This document shows positions 29,548-32,174 of a stretch of 32,174 nucleotides of DNA, piece after piece. How positions within the stretch are numbered: position 1 is the stretch's first letter; every line of letters begins with the position of its first letter. The stretch comes from CAJPSE01 sp963514535. GTDB taxonomy: Bacteria > Synergistota > Synergistia > Synergistales > Aminobacteriaceae. A program made the translations under genes and the position numbers. The stretch spans positions 1-32,174 of the forward strand of contig CAUPUB010000017.1 in assembly GCA_963514535.1 (NCBI GenBank), read 5' to 3'. The notes under the pieces were generated by a model that was given only the letters and a program-made list of their open reading frames with translations, was not told where the DNA came from and made no database searches.

Positions 29548-31980
29548 ATGAAGGCAAAGGATGACGAGGGTAAAACAGCCCTCGACTACGTGAGAATGAA
29601 TATAAAACGCATGGGCGCACAGGCGTCGAAGCTGCTGGCGGAAAAGACGGGGCTATCTCCGACAGAAGAGTTGCTGGTGATAATCGGCAAAGCGAAGCCT
29701 GATAAGGTACGGCAGCTGATTCAAGACGGCGCGGACGTCAAGGCGCAAAGCAAAGAAGGGCTGACGCTGTTGATAGCTGCGGCCCTACAGGATACAAACC
29801 CGGAAGTCCTGGGGGTCTTGCTGGAGGCCGGCGCGGATGTTAACGCCAAAAACAAAGATGGGTTGACGCCGTTGATGATTGCGATAGGCAACAATTCCAA
29901 TCTGGAAGCCCTGGGGGTCTTGATAGAGGCTGGAGCGGATGTCAACGCCAAAAACAAAGATGGGGCGACACCGTTGATGTTTGCGATGATTGAGAGCACC
30001 CCAGAAGTCCTGACTGTGTTGCTGGAGGCTGGAGCAGATGTCAACGCCAAAAACAAAGATGGGGTGACGCCGTTGATGCTTGCGGTCGAACGTAACACAA
30101 ACCCAGAAGTCCCGATAGTCTTGATAGCGGTCGGCGCGGATGTCGACGCCCAACAGAAAGATGGGTTAACACCGTTGATGGTTGCTGCCGCTTTAAACAC
30201 AAACCCGGAAGTCCTGGGGGTCTTGCTGGAGGCCGGAGCGGACCTCAACGCCAAGAACAAGGATGGGGAGACGCCGCTGATGCTTGCGGCCCGAGACAAC
30301 ACAACCCCAGAGGTCCTGGGGGTCTTGCTAAGGGCCGGCGCGGATGTCAACGCTAAGAACAAAGATGGGTGGACGCCGTTGATGATTGCGGCCCAAGACA
30401 GCTCAAACCCGGAAGTCCTGGGGGTCTTGCTAAAGGCCGGCGCGGACGTCAACGCAAAAGACAAAGATGGGTGGACACCGTTGATGATTGCGACAAGCAA
30501 GAACACCCCAGAAGCTCTAACTGCACTACTGGAGGCTGGCGCAGACGTCGATGCTCAAAACAAAGATGGGTTGACGCCGTTGATGATTGCAGTAGGCAAC
30601 AATTCCAGCCTGGAAGCCCTGGGGGTCTTGATAGAGGCTGGAGCGAATGTCAACGCCAAAAACAAAGATGGGGTGACACCGTTGATGATTGCGACAAGCA
30701 AGAACACCCCAGAAGCACTAACTGCACTACTGGAGGCCGGAGCGGACGTCAACGCCAAAAACAAAGAGGGGGAGACTCCGTTGATGATTGCGGCCCAAGA
30801 CAGCTCAAACCCGGAAGTCCTGAGGGTCTTGATAAGGGCCGGCGCGGACCTCAACGCGAAAAACACAGATGGCTGGACGCCGTTGATGTCTGTGGCAGCC
30901 AACAATCCTGACCCGGAAGTCGTAAGGGTCTTGATAGATGCTGGCGCGGACGTCAACGCGAAAGACGAAGATGGGTGGACACCGTTGATGATTGCAACAA
31001 GTGAGGACACCCCAGAAGCACTAATTGCGCTGCTGGAGGCTGGTGCGGACGTCAACGCCAAAAACAAAGATGGGTGGACACCGTTGATGGCTGTTGCACA
31101 ACATAGCTCAAACCCAGAAGTCCTGACGACTTTGATAAAGGCTGGTGCGGACGTCAACGCAAAAGACACACTGGGGGCGACGCCATTGATGTTTGCGGCC
31201 ATACATAACTCAAACCCGGAAATCCTGGGGGTCTTGATAGATGCTGGCGCGGACGTCAACGCCAAAGACGAAGATGGATGGACGCCGTTGATGTTTGTGG
31301 CAACCAATAATCCCAACCCGGAAGTCTTGAAGGTCTTGCTGGAGGCTGGCACGGACGTCAACGCCAAAAACAAAGATGAGTGGACGCCATTGATGTCTGC
31401 AGCAAAAAACAACTCAAATCCGGAAGTCTTGAAGGTCTTGCTAAAAGCCAGTGCGGACATCAACGCGAGGAACAAAGATGGGCTGACGCCGTTGATGTCT
31501 GCGGCAGCCAACAATCCTACCCCGGAAGTCCTGGGGGTCTTGATTGAGGCTGGCACAGACGTCAATGCCAAAGACAAATATGGATCGACGCCGTTGATAC
31601 TAGCGGCCCTACGGAACACAAACCCGGAAGTCCTGACGGCATTGCTGGAGGCCGGCGCGGACCTCAACGCCAAAAACAAAGATGGGTTGACGCCGTTGGT
31701 GGCTGCGGCCGCTTTTAGCACAAACCCGGAAGTCCTGGGGGTCTTGATTGAGGCTGGCGCGGAAGTCAACGCCAAAGACACAAGTGGGGGGACGCCGTTA
31801 ATGGCTGCGGCTGCTTTAAACACAAACCCGGAGGTCCTGACGGCATTGCTGGAGGCCGGCGCGGACGCGAAAGTAAAAGACGACGAAGGCAAAAGGGCCC
31901 TCGACTACGCGATGGAGAATGAAAAACTCGAGGGCACAGGGGTGCTGGAGCTGCTGGAGGAAAAGACCGGACAAAATTGA
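29548..31980 (+). CDS. Ankyrin-repeat protein, 21 canonical repeats (signal peptide lost to a stop)
   Basis: An 810-residue protein made almost wholly of ankyrin repeats with consensus DGxTPLMIAA..NPEVLxVLLEAGADVNAKNK. I count 21 full repeats between a diverged N-terminal segment and a C-terminal cap. Most repeats are 34 residues (102 nt); four (with NTPEAL or STPEVL) are 33. Ankyrin arrays bind proteins; the original product was evidently exported, as a signal peptide is encoded just upstream behind an in-frame TAG. ATG 29548 has a passable ribosome site (GGGAG), so a cytoplasmic form could still be made. The N-terminal segment (KDDEGKTALDYV, LLAEKTG) closely matches the C-terminal cap (KDDEGKRALDYA, LLEEKTG). 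Codon third positions are more A/T-rich than in neighbouring genes. Confidence 0.9.
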   Translation: MKAKDDEGKTALDYVRMNIKRMGAQASKLLAEKTGLSPTEELLVIIGKAKPDKVRQLIQDGADVKAQSKEGLTLLIAAALQDTNPEVLGVLLEAGADVNAKNKDGLTPLMIAIGNNSNLEALGVLIEAGADVNAKNKDGATPLMFAMIESTPEVLTVLLEAGADVNAKNKDGVTPLMLAVERNTNPEVPIVLIAVGADVDAQQKDGLTPLMVAAALNTNPEVLGVLLEAGADLNAKNKDGETPLMLAARDNTTPEVLGVLLRAGADVNAKNKDGWTPLMIAAQDSSNPEVLGVLLKAGADVNAKDKDGWTPLMIATSKNTPEALTALLEAGADVDAQNKDGLTPLMIAVGNNSSLEALGVLIEAGANVNAKNKDGVTPLMIATSKNTPEALTALLEAGADVNAKNKEGETPLMIAAQDSSNPEVLRVLIRAGADLNAKNTDGWTPLMSVAANNPDPEVVRVLIDAGADVNAKDEDGWTPLMIATSEDTPEALIALLEAGADVNAKNKDGWTPLMAVAQHSSNPEVLTTLIKAGADVNAKDTLGATPLMFAAIHNSNPEILGVLIDAGADVNAKDEDGWTPLMFVATNNPNPEVLKVLLEAGTDVNAKNKDEWTPLMSAAKNNSNPEVLKVLLKASADINARNKDGLTPLMSAAANNPTPEVLGVLIEAGTDVNAKDKYGSTPLILAALRNTNPEVLTALLEAGADLNAKNKDGLTPLVAAAAFSTNPEVLGVLIEAGAEVNAKDTSGGTPLMAAAALNTNPEVLTALLEAGADAKVKDDEGKRALDYAMENEKLEGTGVLELLEEKTGQN

Positions 31981-31995
31981 AGAAAATGAAGGGTA

Positions 31996-32023
31996 AACGA
32001 AGGGCCGGCGCAGGCCCTTCGTT
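31996..32023 (+). terminator. Hairpin after the ankyrin gene
   Basis: AACGAAGGGCC (31996-32006) and GGCCCTTCGTT (32013-32023) form a perfect 11-bp stem with a 6-nt loop, 16 nt after the stop. No T-run follows, so termination may be weak. Confidence 0.55.
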
Positions 32024-32042
32024 CACGAGTTTGCTGAGGCTG

Positions 32043-32087
32043 CTGGATTGAAAACGCAGGCAGCGGCACGGTGCAAGAAAAACGGAG
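32043..32087 (+). repeat. Right copy of imperfect direct repeat flanking the ankyrin gene
   Basis: CTGG, then AACGCAGGC (32053-32061), CACGGTGCAA (32067-32076) and an A-rich end, aligned with 29355-29395. Here it runs into a hairpin and a gene remnant instead of a signal-peptide gene. Confidence 0.7.
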
Positions 32088-32105
32088 ACGGTTCGCGCCG
32101 TCTCC
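32075..32105 (-). terminator. Leftward terminator-like hairpin
   Basis: GGAGACGG (32084-32091) and CCGTCTCC (32098-32105) form a perfect 8-bp stem with a 6-nt loop. Read leftward, the stem is followed by GTTTTTCTT, a terminator T-run. It would stop transcription coming from the right, beyond the window. Confidence 0.6.
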
Positions 32106-32174
32106 CTTTATCCCGCAGAATCGCAGGATACGCTGGACGAGGCATCCGACGCCTACAAGCGGATGGAGGACATC
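32106..32174 (+). pseudogene. Probable C-terminal remnant of an RtcB-type RNA ligase gene
   Basis: The frame reads YPAESQDTLDEASDAYKRM then EDI and runs off the right edge. It resembles the near-C-terminal segment of short RtcB proteins, which have a DE-S-AYK-MEEI pattern there. RtcB joins RNA ends with GTP. No start codon or ribosome site precedes it; a stop lies upstream at 32049-32051 and a hairpin in between, so the N-terminal 350 or so residues of such an enzyme are missing. I read it as a truncated relic at a rearrangement point. With only 23 residues visible the family call is tentative. Confidence 0.45.

Noticed and set aside
29758..31890. Regular ~100-nt repeats as a CRISPR array
   Set aside because: The repeats are in-frame ankyrin codons with no constant repeat/variable spacer pattern and no cas genes nearby.

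Overview
The window is about 32 kb of GC-rich bacterial chromosome, with core genes in the middle and lineage-specific genes at both ends. No 16S rRNA or other marker fixes the species. The combination of very long RNA polymerase beta-prime with two extra blocks, a TmcAL/acetate kinase pair, membrane-anchored LuxR-type regulators and secreted ankyrin proteins is most like the Synergistota (Fretibacterium/Synergistes-like bacteria). That is an inference. The code is standard: ackA, rpmF and htpG all end in TAG.

Layout. (1) 1-4763: the tail of an unidentified gene, then a promoter and a two-gene operon of an orphan solute-binding protein and a membrane-spanning LuxR-type regulator. A LemA protein and a small solo LuxR-type regulator follow; each has a 13-14 nt tandem repeat at its translation start. 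(2) 4801-8353: tmcAL (minus) divergent from ackA, then a DUF177 (YceD) protein, rpmF and a strong terminator. A perfect 16-bp terminator-like hairpin lies inside tmcAL but points the other way. (3) 8404-12340: htpG with its own promoter, an unknown acidic protein, and a convergent AI-2E/PerM-family membrane protein. (4) 12534-21757: tRNA-Leu(CAG), whose terminator hairpin overlaps a near-consensus promoter for rpoB-rpoC, then a large inverted repeat that probably ends the operon. (5) 21819-26263: an orphan XdhC-family protein, a membrane protein with an internal repeat, 5-formyltetrahydrofolate cyclo-ligase, a secreted DUF2993 protein and mutY overlapping it by 4 nt. (6) 26264-32174: a possible 48-codon minus-strand gene, a pair of exported proteins of unknown function, and an ankyrin-repeat gene. 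The ankyrin gene has its signal-peptide segment cut off by an in-frame TAG, and its unit is flanked by imperfect direct repeats. The window ends in what looks like the 3' remnant of an rtcB-type gene.

How the genes fit together. The middle supplies transcription (rpoBC), translation (tRNA-Leu, L32, tRNA modification by TmcAL), protein folding (HtpG), acetate/ATP metabolism (AckA, which shares acetate with TmcAL), one-carbon metabolism and base-excision repair. The ends hold sensing and surface genes with duplications, short tandem repeats and broken genes. The items most worth following up are the broken ankyrin cassette, the two beta-prime insertions, the SBP/membrane-LuxR pair and the antisense terminator in tmcAL.
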